Shown here: piece by piece, positions 23,701 to 32,765 of the stretch
Layout of the letters: every line of letters starts with the position of its first letter
Position numbering within the stretch: the stretch's first letter is position 1
NCBI RefSeq assembly: GCF_018143015.1
Contig: NC_054743.1
Location: 45,108,922-45,172,921, forward strand
Direction of reading: 5' to 3'
From: Lytechinus variegatus
Taxonomy: Eukaryota > Echinodermata > Echinoidea > Temnopleuroida > Toxopneustidae
Length of the DNA: 64,000 nt
Made by a program: the position numbers and the translations under genes
The notes under the pieces: model-generated
The model's input: the letters and a program-made list of their open reading frames with translations, nothing else
Database searches by the model: none
What the model was told of the DNA's origin: nothing

Positions 23701-26700
23701 GAAAAATGAACCTAAGCCCTTTTGACAAATGGGTTCTTCAGAAGAGTATAGTTTCAAAAGGGGTTAGGACCACTCCAAGAAAATATTTTTTTCCATTCTT
23801 CCATATTGCAATATTCGTATGCGAAATTGATTTTCATGATACCCTACCATGAAAGCATAAAATTGGCTATTGAAAAATCTACCCGTCTAATATTTTTTTT
23901 AAGATATTCTTTCCAAAAGATTCTGTGTGGACCCCTTTTGAAGAAAGGGTGATTTTTCTTTGGCATTTTAGTTTACTTTTTAATAAGAATTTCAACTTTT
24001 CGTTGGTACCATCTTAGAGAGCTACTAAAAATCTATATAATTATTGAGACATAAACATCAAATTTGATGAAAAATTGACCTAACCGCTTTTCCAAGTGAC
24101 CTCTTCATATAGAGGGAAGGGAAAGAGTAATCTGCTGTACAAACCCTTCACTTAGTCTACAAATGTAGACCCGCATCTGCAGTGTGTGTACCTCAGTTGA
24201 TACAACGAGTCTGCATAGCAGACTAGGTCTACTGAGGCTGCAGAAGTTTTGCGTGTGCTAGTCTGCGTGGAGACACACTTGCTGATCAAAGTTTCAATCA
24301 GGGTCTGTGCCTGCAGACTAGGGAAAGAGATTTTTTTTACCTCTGTCAATCATTTGTAGCTCCATCTACATGTAGCATTATGCTTTAATTGGGAATCACA
24401 TGAAGACAATCAAGTGAACATTTGGTTTGAATACCTGTTTTCCGTTAAGGAAGACCCTGTCTTCATACTCGACGAGCACGACACATCGACCGTCGTCGGC
24501 CTCGCAGAGAGTGAGGTCGAAGCTACCAAAGTTTTTGCTGTAGGGCAAGGCTGGGGAAACGATGTCAGCGATCTCACGAGCATCACGAGGAGACGATGGA
24601 ACAGTTCCGATTGATTTTTCCAGTTTGTTCTCTCTTGTTTTAGGAAGCGCATGGCTAACAAAAAAGGTAAATATTAAGAAAATAGAATAGTATTATTGCT
24701 GCATGTGAAGCATGCTATTAGCGGGGTGGGCTGGAACGGGTGAAACTTGGAACCTAAATCTGACTAACCAAAAAAGATTCAACAATACTATACAGTCACA
24801 ATGCAGAGGCAACACAGTAGCCTGCTTCACAGAGGCCCAGCTGGTGTCAATCGACACAAATGTGACCAAGGGCGGCGGAACATGTTTTTTGTGTGGAGGT
24901 GGGGAAGGGGGGGGGGGGGGGCAAAGCCAATGAATGCACCTATAGGCTTAAGTCAAAGTGGGCATTCGGTGCAATAACTGATTTACATTAAATAGCACCC
25001 CCCCCCCCCCCGAATCAGAATGAGTACCTTAAAGCATATCAGCAGAAAAATTGTGTATCAACTGTAAGGAAATTTATCAAATATTTATTCACTCTTCTGT
25101 GTTATTCTAAAATGTGATATGAGTTGGGCCCTGTGGCTTGGTTTTGAATGGCGTGGGTAGATTAAATTGTGGAGTCAGGGGCCGCTGGACGGTTTTTTTT
25201 AAAGGGGGCTAAGCATAAAATGTTTGGGATGATCATGTAAAAAAAATGCGAACACGAGCAGAGACCCGTTCATAAAACTTAAACATAAAAACAAATCCAA
25301 TAAAAGTTAATGCTACTAAATTCTGCCTTTCTGATTGGCTGGTGATGAATTTGCTCTATAAATTTGACATTTTGTTACCATTGCATAACAAGTCTTTATG
25401 GAAAGGTTCACAGGTGGTCATTTTATAGTTTTGTACACGGTTTCGGAAAATAGATATAGGGTCAGCCCTGCCCCCTGTTCCCGCGGCGACTGGGGGAAAC
25501 GTCTGTTTCCATAGTCTTTTAGAACTCATATGTTTCTCATGTTAATGTTTTTTTTACAACACAACTGCTATAACGGAGGTTTGCTGGTTTAAAAACTAGT
25601 TCGTGAAAGTCCTCCCCTGGAAAAAAATCTACCTTGTATACTGAAAACAACGAAATATTTGGAAAGAAATGGCGTGTATGGCAGCGTGTCCAAAATCGCG
25701 TGTGTCCATATTTTGCGGATGGTCATTAATCAAGGAAATATTTAAGTTCTTTTAAAAAGTATTCATGGAAATACAGAACAAAAATTCGGTGACTTTGTCA
25801 CCGTTTGCAGCAGTAAAAAAAATCACAACTTCTCAACAACTTGCTATAGGCCTAGACCTCTAATAACATTATGTATTAATAGCTACAGAAATATGATTAA
25901 TTTGTTGCAATAAACTAGGGCCAATACTCTATATAACAGGTCTATAAGAAAATGGACACAGAAAAAAACACCTTTTAGCAAGAGAATTCGTAAAAAGATT
26001 GTGAGTGAAACGAATCCTTCAACATTTTGGAGTCCATCTGAAATAAAATGTATCACCGTTGAGCTTGAATATATGTTTCAATCTGTACAATTGTGTCCGC
26101 AGAATTGACCACACTATTTCAGAACGTTTCTCCAATGCAAGCTCGTCGATCTGAATAAAATTTTAGACTGTGATACTCGCAAAGCGTCTTGATCTACATG
26201 TAGACCTACTTCACATTTTGTCAATATTTTTTTTAGTTCACGATCTTTCCGTCAATCTCCTAGCTATTAATATTTGATTTGGTTTTGTATAAAATGTGAA
26301 TATTTTGTTATGAAGTTTGCGAGCCTGATGAATAATTTGAAAAAAGTTTGGACACTCATCATCATCCAAGCAAAAAACAACATTTCTTGAATAAAAACAA
26401 CATGATTGCAATTTTTGGGACTATTCTATTATTTTTACTTTTTATCTATTTATTCATTTATTTATTTATTTTTTTTGGGGGGGGTCCTATGAAATTGTTT
26501 TCTTCATTATGTTCGTAATTATCATGTTTTCTGGTGGTGTGACTTTAGTTAGCGCGTTACCTAATTTTGCGCACGGTCGAATATCTCTTAATCTTGAATG
26601 ACAAAAAAAGACCCCAAAAATTATACATTACGAAATTTTCTTGAAAGAAAGGTCTTAATTTGTAAAATATTGGGAACCTCTCGGCACAATTGGTTACCTT

Positions 26701-29700
26701 TTGCGTCTGCTTCGAGAAAATCAGGTGGGTGTTTTATGAAAGTGATCAGTGCTGACAATTTCAGTGAAATCCTTGGTTTTGATATGCCGAGAGGCACTGG
26801 CCTCTGACTGTTACTATGGTAATTGTTGGAGAAAAGCAGCTTGTCAGTGCCGACAACTTTCATGAAACGGTCGATCTTATCGCCAGGCAGGCATCAAGAA
26901 ATCGCCAGTTTGCAAGCAGAGGTCTCCAAATAATTAGTTCTTAAGGAAAGTGTGACACCATCAGAATGTATGGCATTTTTACCTCCATCTGATGCGATGG
27001 GGGTCACTTTATATTTTTGAAGCCTTCTTTTTTGTCTTTGGATTACACACACAAAAAATGAATTAAATAGTTGTAATCCTCTTCTGTTTTGTTCTCTATA
27101 ATATTTCCTAATATTTTGTACTAAAAATTGATGAAATTTCGCTTGTAAATTTTTCCAAATGACTTTGTAAAATGTATCGTCCGGATACACAACCTGTCTG
27201 GACACATTATATTACCTATGTCTACTTGATTTATTTCTAAAGCTGTGTAAAACGATCGTGCGCAAATTAAGGTCACACCTTTTTATGACACTTTTTCAGC
27301 CGAGCGTGCACTAGACGATCACCATGGAATTTTGAGATCGCGATACCGGCGAAACCCTTGGCCCACTTTTTAATATCGTGTAGCGTTAGCGAATTTGATC
27401 TTGCATTCTATCTGGTATATTTTTGTATTTTGATTAATTTTGTGTTAACTGTGAGGATTTTTTTTTTGAAAATCACCTTCATGATAATTTTCAAAATATG
27501 CGCAAATTATGGTCACCCCATCATAGAGGTTTTACTTGCTTAAGTGCACAGTCAGATAAGAAGTCTTAATTAAATGTTCATGATGATTAGTAAAGATATT
27601 TCCAAAATTTTCACGCTTCAATAGATATCTAATCTAGTCTAGGAAAAAATATTTTCTCCAGATGCCCAAAATGTGGTGGATCTAGGCCTACCATTGAATA
27701 TCTATAGGCTTTCTACCGAGAGAGATTTAATCGTATTCTCTTCAAGAATGCCTTGAATTACAACAGCCCAGGAAACAACAGGATAACAGCATCACGAAAG
27801 ATAGATCATCGGTCACTCAAGAACTGAATCAGGAGGCCTCCAACCTAACACCTTCACCAAAGCAACAGGATTTTCGGCAGGGCCGAGCCTCAACCGCCGA
27901 CCACAAAACTCTAATGGAGAACACTTACCAGGCAGTGATGTATACAATAAATCTTCTAGCACTACCCCTATCCACTACAGACCCTGTCATTCGCCAAGCA
28001 CTGAGAGCCCAACACCAACAAATACTACACTTAACCTCCACAAGTCTCCACTTACTAGAAAACAACAAGGAAAACAACTAAGAATGGGAACCTTCAACTG
28101 CAGGGGGGCACAGTCTAACAATGCTTTCATATCACGTCTATTAGAAGAATTGGATATCCTATTAATTCAAGAACACTGGCTTTACCATTGGGACCTTAAT
28201 GAGCTTGCTAATATCAATGATAACTTCCAAGTCTTTAGTATATCACAGCAAAATAACTCATCGTTACCACTACCAAGAAGGAGAGCAAAGGGTGGAGTAG
28301 CTACATTCATCAGAACATCAAGCTCTTGGAAAGCAACAAAAATAGAATCTCAATCACAAAGATTAATTATTACAGATCTACTCCATGAGCCATCAAACTC
28401 GCATTTAATTATCTGCAATGGATACTTTCCGTGTGATGTTGATGCCAATAGTATTTCTGAGTATCATCATATGCTCTCTACCATATCCCACATCGAAACA
28501 ACTCATAAAGAGGCCTTGATTATACTTGGTGGAGATCTGAATGCTGATCTGACAAATGCATCGTGCAAGAAACCTACAAAACGTATTCTAAAGGAATTTC
28601 TGATTAGTGAGAACATGATTAACTTGTCATCTCTCCAAAATAAAAAGGAGCTGTACACCTTCCAATCAGATGATGGTTTACGACATTCATACATTGATGA
28701 CTTTATAATACCTGCAAAACTAGAAAACTGCTTCTCTGACCTTCTTATTGAGCATGATGATCCTCTAAACACCTCTGACCACACACCGGTTAAAGTGACA
28801 TTTTCACTACCACTTTTAGCCAATTATCAAGTAGATCATGATATACCTGATCGCATTACTGGAGGATCTGGAAAGTCTATACCATGTATACTTCGTCCTA
28901 AGATATTTTGGCATCAGTGCAGTGCAGACCAGCGGCACCATCTCTATACTCTTCCTATGGAACAAATATCAAAGAAACTTTTCTTTAATCTTCCTACAAT
29001 GTGTTTGGATCCGACTAAAATTGACTTGTTGCTTGATCAACTTAGCAAAGAAATGCTGAAGGTATCACTAACTCTACCACACTCGAAGGGCCGTCAGAAA
29101 AGAAAAAGGAAAGGGAAAAGAGAGTGGACAAAAAAGGTAGAGGCATGTTATAAACAATCTCAACATTATTGGCGTCTCTGGAGGGCCAGCGGGAAACCAA
29201 AAGGCAAGGACCCTCTCTGGATCAAGCATATATACACCAAACGTCTTTTTAGAAGTAGCATCAGGCAAGCATGGAGGATGTGTCACAATAATCTCCTTTC
29301 AGAAATTGAGGATGCTAAAGGTAGCAATGACAAACTCTTCTATAGGCTTGTCAAACGCACCAAAGGATCTCGGTCCACCGACACACTGTCTTATAGGGGT
29401 ACAACGTATGAAGGAGAGGCAGTTTTAGATGGCTTCAACACATATTTCTCAGATCTTGCTAAACCGGATTATATAAATGCCTCTTCTCCGCCTGAAATAG
29501 ATGAAGCCTTCCCCACTCGCCCGTTCCAGGACAATCTGAATCAACCACTTCAACCCTCTACTTCAAAAGATCTAGATGAAGCTATTAACTCTCTCAAGAA
29601 ACAAAAAGCTGCAGGACCTGATAATATATCTCCTGAGCATCTTATATTTCTTGGCCCAATAGCTCGGAAATTACTCCTCGCCCTCTTCAATCGATGTATA

Positions 29701-32020
29701 TCCCTAAAGTATATTCCTGAACCTTTGAAGTCCGGCCTTATAGTCGCAGTTCATAAAGGAAAAGGAAAAGGAAAAGATGTTAAAGATCCTTCTAACTACC
29801 GAGGCATAACAGTTTCTTCAACAATTGGTAAAGTTTTGGAAATGCTCATCAAATCTCAACTAGAAATTCCACTTGCAATAAATGATGTCCCAGACCAGTT
29901 ACAATTTGGATTCCAGAAAGGCAAATCTTGCCTCCTTACTGCATCCTCACTGGAATTAATAATCCAACTGAACTCTGCCAAGAAATGCACAACATATCTT
30001 GCTCTTCTTGATGCACAGAAAGCATTTGACATCGTTTGGCATAAAGGCCTATTTTCTAAGCTTCAAAACCTAGGCCTCCATGAATCTCTGTTATCTACAC
30101 TGGAAGAATTCTACAATGGTAGTACCAGTAGAGTCATGTGGGAAGGAAAAGTCAGCTCTCCTTTTCAAATCCTTCAAGGTGTAAAACAGGGAAGTGTGCT
30201 CTCTCCCACCTTATATACAGTCTTCATCGATGGCCTGATCAAATCACTAAGGAATGCTTGTCTAGGATGCTCTATTAACGGTTGCTACATGGGAGTGATA
30301 GTACTAGCAGATGACGTTGCTCTTATCAGTACATGCCCTCGTGAACTCCAATCAATGCTGGACCTCACCTTCAATTATTCCTGTGCCTGGAGATATAAAA
30401 TTAATCCACAAAAAAGTGCCGTAGTAGTAATAAACAAAAAAACATCAACCAGTGTAAGTTCAATCGAGTGGAAAATGGGAGGAATGACGATCAAGGAAAG
30501 CAGAGAGCACCCACACCTTGGCATAATAAAAAGCAATTGTAATATTGATCACACCAATGACATCATATCAAAGGGATATAACACCTTCTTCTCGCTTACT
30601 GGAATAAAGCAAGGAACTCTACGCCTGCTGCCACCAATATGTACTCATCTTTGGAAAATGTTCTGCATACCAAGAATGCTATATGGGATTCAGATTATCC
30701 AACTTACCAACTACATGCTGTCCCGTCTGAACAAGGCTCAATCTTTTCTTTTTAAAAGAGTGCTTGGTTTGCCAAGGAGTGCGGCTGACGAAATTGTTTA
30801 TTTATTGCTAGATATCCTTCCAATGGATAAGCGAATCGACTATGAAATTCTTCTCTTACTTGGGCAATATGCAAGCCTTTCAGACGAGCGCACTGAAAGA
30901 AGAATCCTATTGAATGGTATAGCAAACAATACACCATTGGTAAGACGCTGGATAAAAATTCTCAATAGTTATGAGCTTCCAAGTCTCACTAACATCCTTA
31001 GAGAGCGCATTCCATATAAAGTATGGAAGAAGCTAGCAATGGGAAAAATTTATAAACAACACTATGCAGCCCTTGAAATTGCAGTTGCTAAAAAATCTTC
31101 TCTAAGTCTATGGTCGGGCATGACCCAACGTAATAAAAAGAATTATTACCCAAAGCAAGTCTCCAGCCCTCTCTTGAGGGAAGCTATATCCATCAGAGCT
31201 CAATTATCCTGCAGTACATACCCAACGAATAGAAGATTATTCTCTCTGAATCAAAGTACCACAACGTAATGCAAGTTCTGCCACTCCGAAGTGGAAAGCG
31301 TTGTACATTTTGTTGGAGAATGCCCAGCGTTTAGCACACACAGGAAAACACTTCTACACTTAATAAAAGAAGACGAGGAACTGCAGTATTTTTCTGTGTA
31401 TTTCAATGATCAAGAACCTCAACAATTTACCGCTTCCGTCCTGTTTCTACCTGACGTCGAATTAGCAGATTCCTCCAGAAACGACCTTAACCTACTTGTC
31501 TTAAATTTCTTGCATAAGATTCACCTCTCTCGATCTACCTTACTCTCACGTCAAAATATGTAACGCTACCATTAACGCAGTATCAAACTGCGGATCTCCG
31601 ATACAGCGGAGGAAGGATACAGAAGAAGTTAGGCCTTAAAAATATTTAGGCCTAGTTCAAGGCCTATCTCCTCTCAATCTCACCATTGCTTTATTTGTGG
31701 TCTAGACCTTCTATTATTCGATCTATCTCTAGATGTAACTTTTTTCTGTTGTATTCAACTCACCTACTGTAATTAGCCGATGTGGAAGATAAAAATCCTC
31801 TCTGCTGGTCCCCCGCCCTGTTCGACATTTTCTTGCTTCTCGTAAGAGACGCTCTGTTGTCCTTGCCATTCGGAGATGCTTCCTCGTTGTCCATCTGAAA
31901 AGCAGCACTCCGACATCCAAATTTACCTTCTCTACCCGGCGACGTTTTGTCACTATCGAGGGTTTCACGACTTATTCGCCGTCGAATCCGCGACGGAGAG
32001 AATGGATTTTGTAATGGCAT
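15634..32020 (-). CDS. Five-exon gene for an unrecognised ~938-residue coiled-coil protein
   Basis: I joined five minus-strand exons: 32020-31764, 24654-24435, 22192-22044, 19175-19071 and 17719-15634. All junctions are AG/GT, the phases match throughout (2, 0, 2, 2) and the total of 2817 nt is 939 codons. The N-terminus (1-86) is basic and disordered. Residues ~130-209 look like a small globular beta-rich domain ([20 protein letters not shown]). Residues 245-310 are helical. An acidic/charged linker contains three GTQV/GQTE/EQTE motifs. Coiled coils cover ~402-459, ~544-591 and nearly all of 595-900. Codon 592 is TAA. The start is the first ATG after an in-frame upstream stop. It diverges from the CXorf65-family gene over ~720 bp with an X-box. 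A centrosomal/ciliary or cytoskeletal role is inference. I do not recognise the family. Confidence 0.75.
17720..19070. other. Intron 4 of the coiled-coil gene
   Basis: AT-rich, with a G-run at 17782-17791. No repeat family was recognised and no further exon is needed for phase continuity. Confidence 0.5.
19071..19175 (-). CDS. Coiled-coil gene, exon 4
   Basis: Acceptor ATACCTTTAG, donor GG-GTAAGT, 105 nt, phase 2 to 2. It encodes [18 protein letters not shown] and then [17 protein letters not shown]. The other two frames contain stops. The exon is basic and rich in Ser/Thr. Confidence 0.65.
19176..20420. other. Intron 3 of the coiled-coil gene, left part
   Basis: AT-rich intron sequence. 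The stretch 20220-20465 contains a decayed, repeat-like piece with duplicated CCAAAAATGG motifs, directly before the LINE fragment. Confidence 0.45.
20467..21927 (+). mobile_element. 5'-truncated CR1/L2-like LINE
   Basis: It begins inside the reverse-transcriptase domain at [19 protein letters not shown]. It continues through [19 protein letters not shown] and FADDSNIF (the YADD-type catalytic box), then the thumb and C-terminal region with [10 protein letters not shown] and GPKLWNSL. One in-frame TAA interrupts it at 21292, and the frame resumes directly and runs to 21544. A ~340 bp 3' UTR ends in an (AAAT)n-type tail at about 21889-21927. The insert lies in intron 3 of the coiled-coil gene, on the opposite strand. 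The sequence is well preserved, so it is a relatively recent 5'-truncated copy. Confidence 0.85.
22044..22192 (-). CDS. Coiled-coil gene, exon 3
   Basis: Acceptor TACATTAG, donor AAG-GTGAGG, 149 nt, phase 0 to 2. It encodes [20 protein letters not shown] followed by a basic stretch ([12 protein letters not shown]). A SINE lies only ~32 bp beyond the acceptor on the intron side (22225 onward), so the branch point must lie in or very close to it. Confidence 0.7.
22225..22345 (+). mobile_element. SINE with 7SL-like head and invertebrate core domain
   Basis: The head reads GGGCGTTGTGGCGTGCGCC then TGTAATCCAAGCTGTGGGG, strikingly like the Alu domain of SRP (7SL) RNA. A B-box-like GGTTCGAGCC follows. 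The body has CTTCCGGATGGTGACGTTAA, which resembles the conserved central domain of many invertebrate SINEs. The 3' end is unclear. It lies in intron 2 of the coiled-coil gene close to the exon 3 acceptor. A decayed SRP RNA pseudogene is the alternative for the head. Confidence 0.5.
22346..23321. other. Intron 2 sequence, no gene
   Basis: A run of about 20 G lies at 22671-22690, followed by AT-rich sequence. Nothing else was recognised. Confidence 0.45.
23322..24115. repeat. Two diverged tandem copies (~424 and ~370 bp)
   Basis: Copies start near 23322 (TTTAGTTGCAAAAGGGGTTAG follows within 15 bp) and 23746 (TTTCAAAAGGGGTTAGG). Both contain ATATTGCAATATTC, then GGTAT(A)AAAGAAATCTACC-like and TTTTGGTATCA/TTGGTACCATC segments, and end near a 'GACCTAA...CTTTT' block. 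Non-coding. Confidence 0.7.
24153..24325 (-). mobile_element. Foldback repeat with TAGTCTGC ends
   Basis: The stretch 24153-24222 is the inverse of 44631-44698 (TCTACAAATGTAGACC, CTGCAGTGTGTGTACCT, GAGTCTGCATAGCAGACTA). Repeated TCTGC/GCAGA blocks form internal palindromes and the right end is CTGCAGACTAG. A non-coding dispersed element. Confidence 0.6.
24435..24654 (-). CDS. Coiled-coil gene, exon 2
   Basis: Acceptor TTTTTTGTTAG, donor CAG-GTATTC, 220 nt, entry phase 2, exit phase 0. It encodes [20 protein letters not shown] through [15 protein letters not shown]. The hydrophobic alternation FDLTLC...[13 protein letters not shown] suggests beta strands. The reading frame is open only in the phase demanded by exon 1, which supports the join. 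Confidence 0.7.
24655..26200. other. Intron 1 of the coiled-coil gene, left part
   Basis: Oligo-G and oligo-C runs (24907-24920 and 24998-25011) face each other around ~80 bp. The rest is AT-rich with a short decayed repeat (GATTGGCTGGTGATGAATTT at about 25334). No exon seen. Confidence 0.4.
26215..27550 (-). mobile_element. Dispersed non-coding repeat, minus orientation
   Basis: Blocks at 26215-26370 and 27260-27360 are inverse copies of blocks inside 32925-33190. Shared pieces include GTCCAAAC next to TTCATCAGGC/TTCGTCAGGC, TTTTATACAAAACCAA, and TTTCGCCGGTATCGCGATCT followed by CAAAATTC. The segments between (26,400-27,250) are not shared, so this is a composite or a copy with later insertions. 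Confidence 0.6.
27731..28081 (+). CDS. LINE ORF1 C-terminal remnant
   Basis: An open frame of about 116 codons ends at TAA (28079-28081), two bases before the ORF2 ATG. It has a Gln/Ser-rich part and then a helical segment ([20 protein letters not shown]). No zinc knuckle or RRM is visible, so this is probably only the C-terminal end of ORF1. A stop at about 27728 closes the frame upstream. Confidence 0.5.
   Translation, partial: SYSLQECLELQQPRKQQDNSITKDRSSVTQELNQEASNLTPSPKQQDFRQGRASTADHKTLMENTYQAVMYTINLLALPLSTTDPVIRQALRAQHQQILHLTSTSLHLLENNKENN
28084..31563 (+). CDS. LINE ORF2: endonuclease-reverse transcriptase (one in-frame stop)
   Basis: The main open frame is 1061 codons (28084-31269). 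Its domains are APE-type endonuclease from residue 1 (FNCRGAQ, IQEHW, GGDLNAD at ~149, SDHTPVK at ~231), then reverse transcriptase with [32 protein letters not shown] (~645) and the catalytic LADD (~741). TAA at 31267 interrupts the frame. The same frame continues to 31563 with [19 protein letters not shown], a CCHC-type knuckle usual at the end of this protein type, so the natural length is about 1159 codons. A single base change (CAA to TAA) would explain the stop. This copy is almost intact. Confidence 0.85.
31630..31763. other. Junction between LINE end and exon 1 donor
   Basis: About 130 bp of AT-rich intron containing repeated TTAGGCCT/TAGGCCTAG pieces. The LINE therefore ends only ~130 bp from the exon 1 splice donor of the minus-strand gene. 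Confidence 0.5.
31764..32020 (-). CDS. Coiled-coil gene, exon 1
   Basis: The exon starts at ATG (32020-32018) and encodes [19 protein letters not shown] and then a low-complexity, Ser/Arg/Lys-rich stretch ending in SSTSANYS. The donor is AG-GTGAGT, exit phase 2. An in-frame TAG lies upstream with no ATG in between, which fixes the start. The longer frames drawn through this stretch in other phases are shadows. Confidence 0.7.
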
Positions 32021-32740
32021 TTTGAGATATTTCTTGTCAAGCTCGACTAACAATAATCCCAATAAGCAATATTTTTCTCGCGGCTATATAGCGAGTGTGA
32101 GTGGTGATGCGTTGCTGTAGCAACCATTCAGCGCAATAAGTCACGCGGACAAAATGTGACGTCATATCTTTGCCTGGTGACGCAGTATTTCGCAGACGAT
32201 CAAAGGAAATGGGAGAAACTGAGACGGGTGTTGTTTCTTTCTTGCCGCCAAATAGACATGACATTGCATTTTGATCTTATGAATTGCTGCCAGAAGCACA
32301 GAATGGGCCTTTGGAATGTCTAAGCCCGGATAAAGAATAAACAAAGTAGAACTAAGGGTCAAAAGCAGAAAGCACATTGTGACAGACAAATTCACGGGCA
32401 TTTCACATATTATTACTCAAATAATTATGAAAAAAGAACGCGCACAAGTTGCGCGATAAACCCATCGCACCATCATTTTATCATTATGACGTCATGTTTT
32501 TTGTCAATATGATGTCATAATACTTATTTTTGTATGTTGTTTATATGGAAAATAGTGGATGAGCTTTGGCGCGTAATAATATTTTATACATGTTTGGCAT
32601 TTGCTACGCGCAGTGATGTTATTCGCGCGCCTTTTGTGATATTTGCAAACACGTGGCATTGAGGTGTGTGGAAAGCAATAAATATTATTAGGAATGAGAT
32701 TTTAATCTGATACTGAATTTTTTAGCACGATCGTACGACC
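32021..32740. promoter_or_regulatory. Bidirectional promoter region
   Basis: The two start codons diverge across 720 bp. The region is richer in CpG than its surroundings near 32080-32180. It holds CTATATAG at about 32082-32089, an X-box at 32111-32124 and a forkhead-like ATAAACAA at 32337-32344. No repeat is recognised inside it. Shared regulation of the two genes is inferred from geometry and motifs. Confidence 0.5.
32111..32124. promoter_or_regulatory. RFX-type X-box
   Basis: GTTGCTGTAGCAAC is a two-half palindrome that fits the RFX consensus GYNRC(C/T)-N(1-3)-RRNAAC in every defined position. It lies 91 bp upstream of the coiled-coil gene ATG and 617 bp from the CXorf65-family ATG. RFX factors drive ciliary genes in animals, so the site suggests a ciliary role for one or both genes. 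Confidence 0.5.
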
Positions 32741-32765
32741 ATGTTTGCAAGTGTTTGGCTCGGTG
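32741..32765 (+). CDS. CXorf65-family gene, exon 1
   Basis: ATG-TTT-GCA through GGT-G, then the donor GTAAGT. It encodes only MFASVWLG plus one base. This tiny first exon would be missed by length-based ORF finding. Its peptide matches the family's conserved N-terminus and its phase (1) fits exon 2. Confidence 0.7.

Larger units (their letters stand above)
27731..31629 (+). mobile_element. Near full-length APE-type LINE, antisense in intron 1 of the coiled-coil gene
   Basis: It has an ORF1 remnant (27731-28081), two bases, then ORF2 from 28084 with an N-terminal endonuclease, reverse transcriptase and a C-terminal CCHC zinc knuckle. It ends near a GGAGGAAGGATACAGAAGAAG-type 3' end at about 31629. 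The 5' end is not firmly placed and could lie up to ~100 bp upstream. The clade is uncertain: the RT ([32 protein letters not shown]) differs from the CR1-like elements in this window and may belong to the I/Nimb or a related group. Confidence 0.8.
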
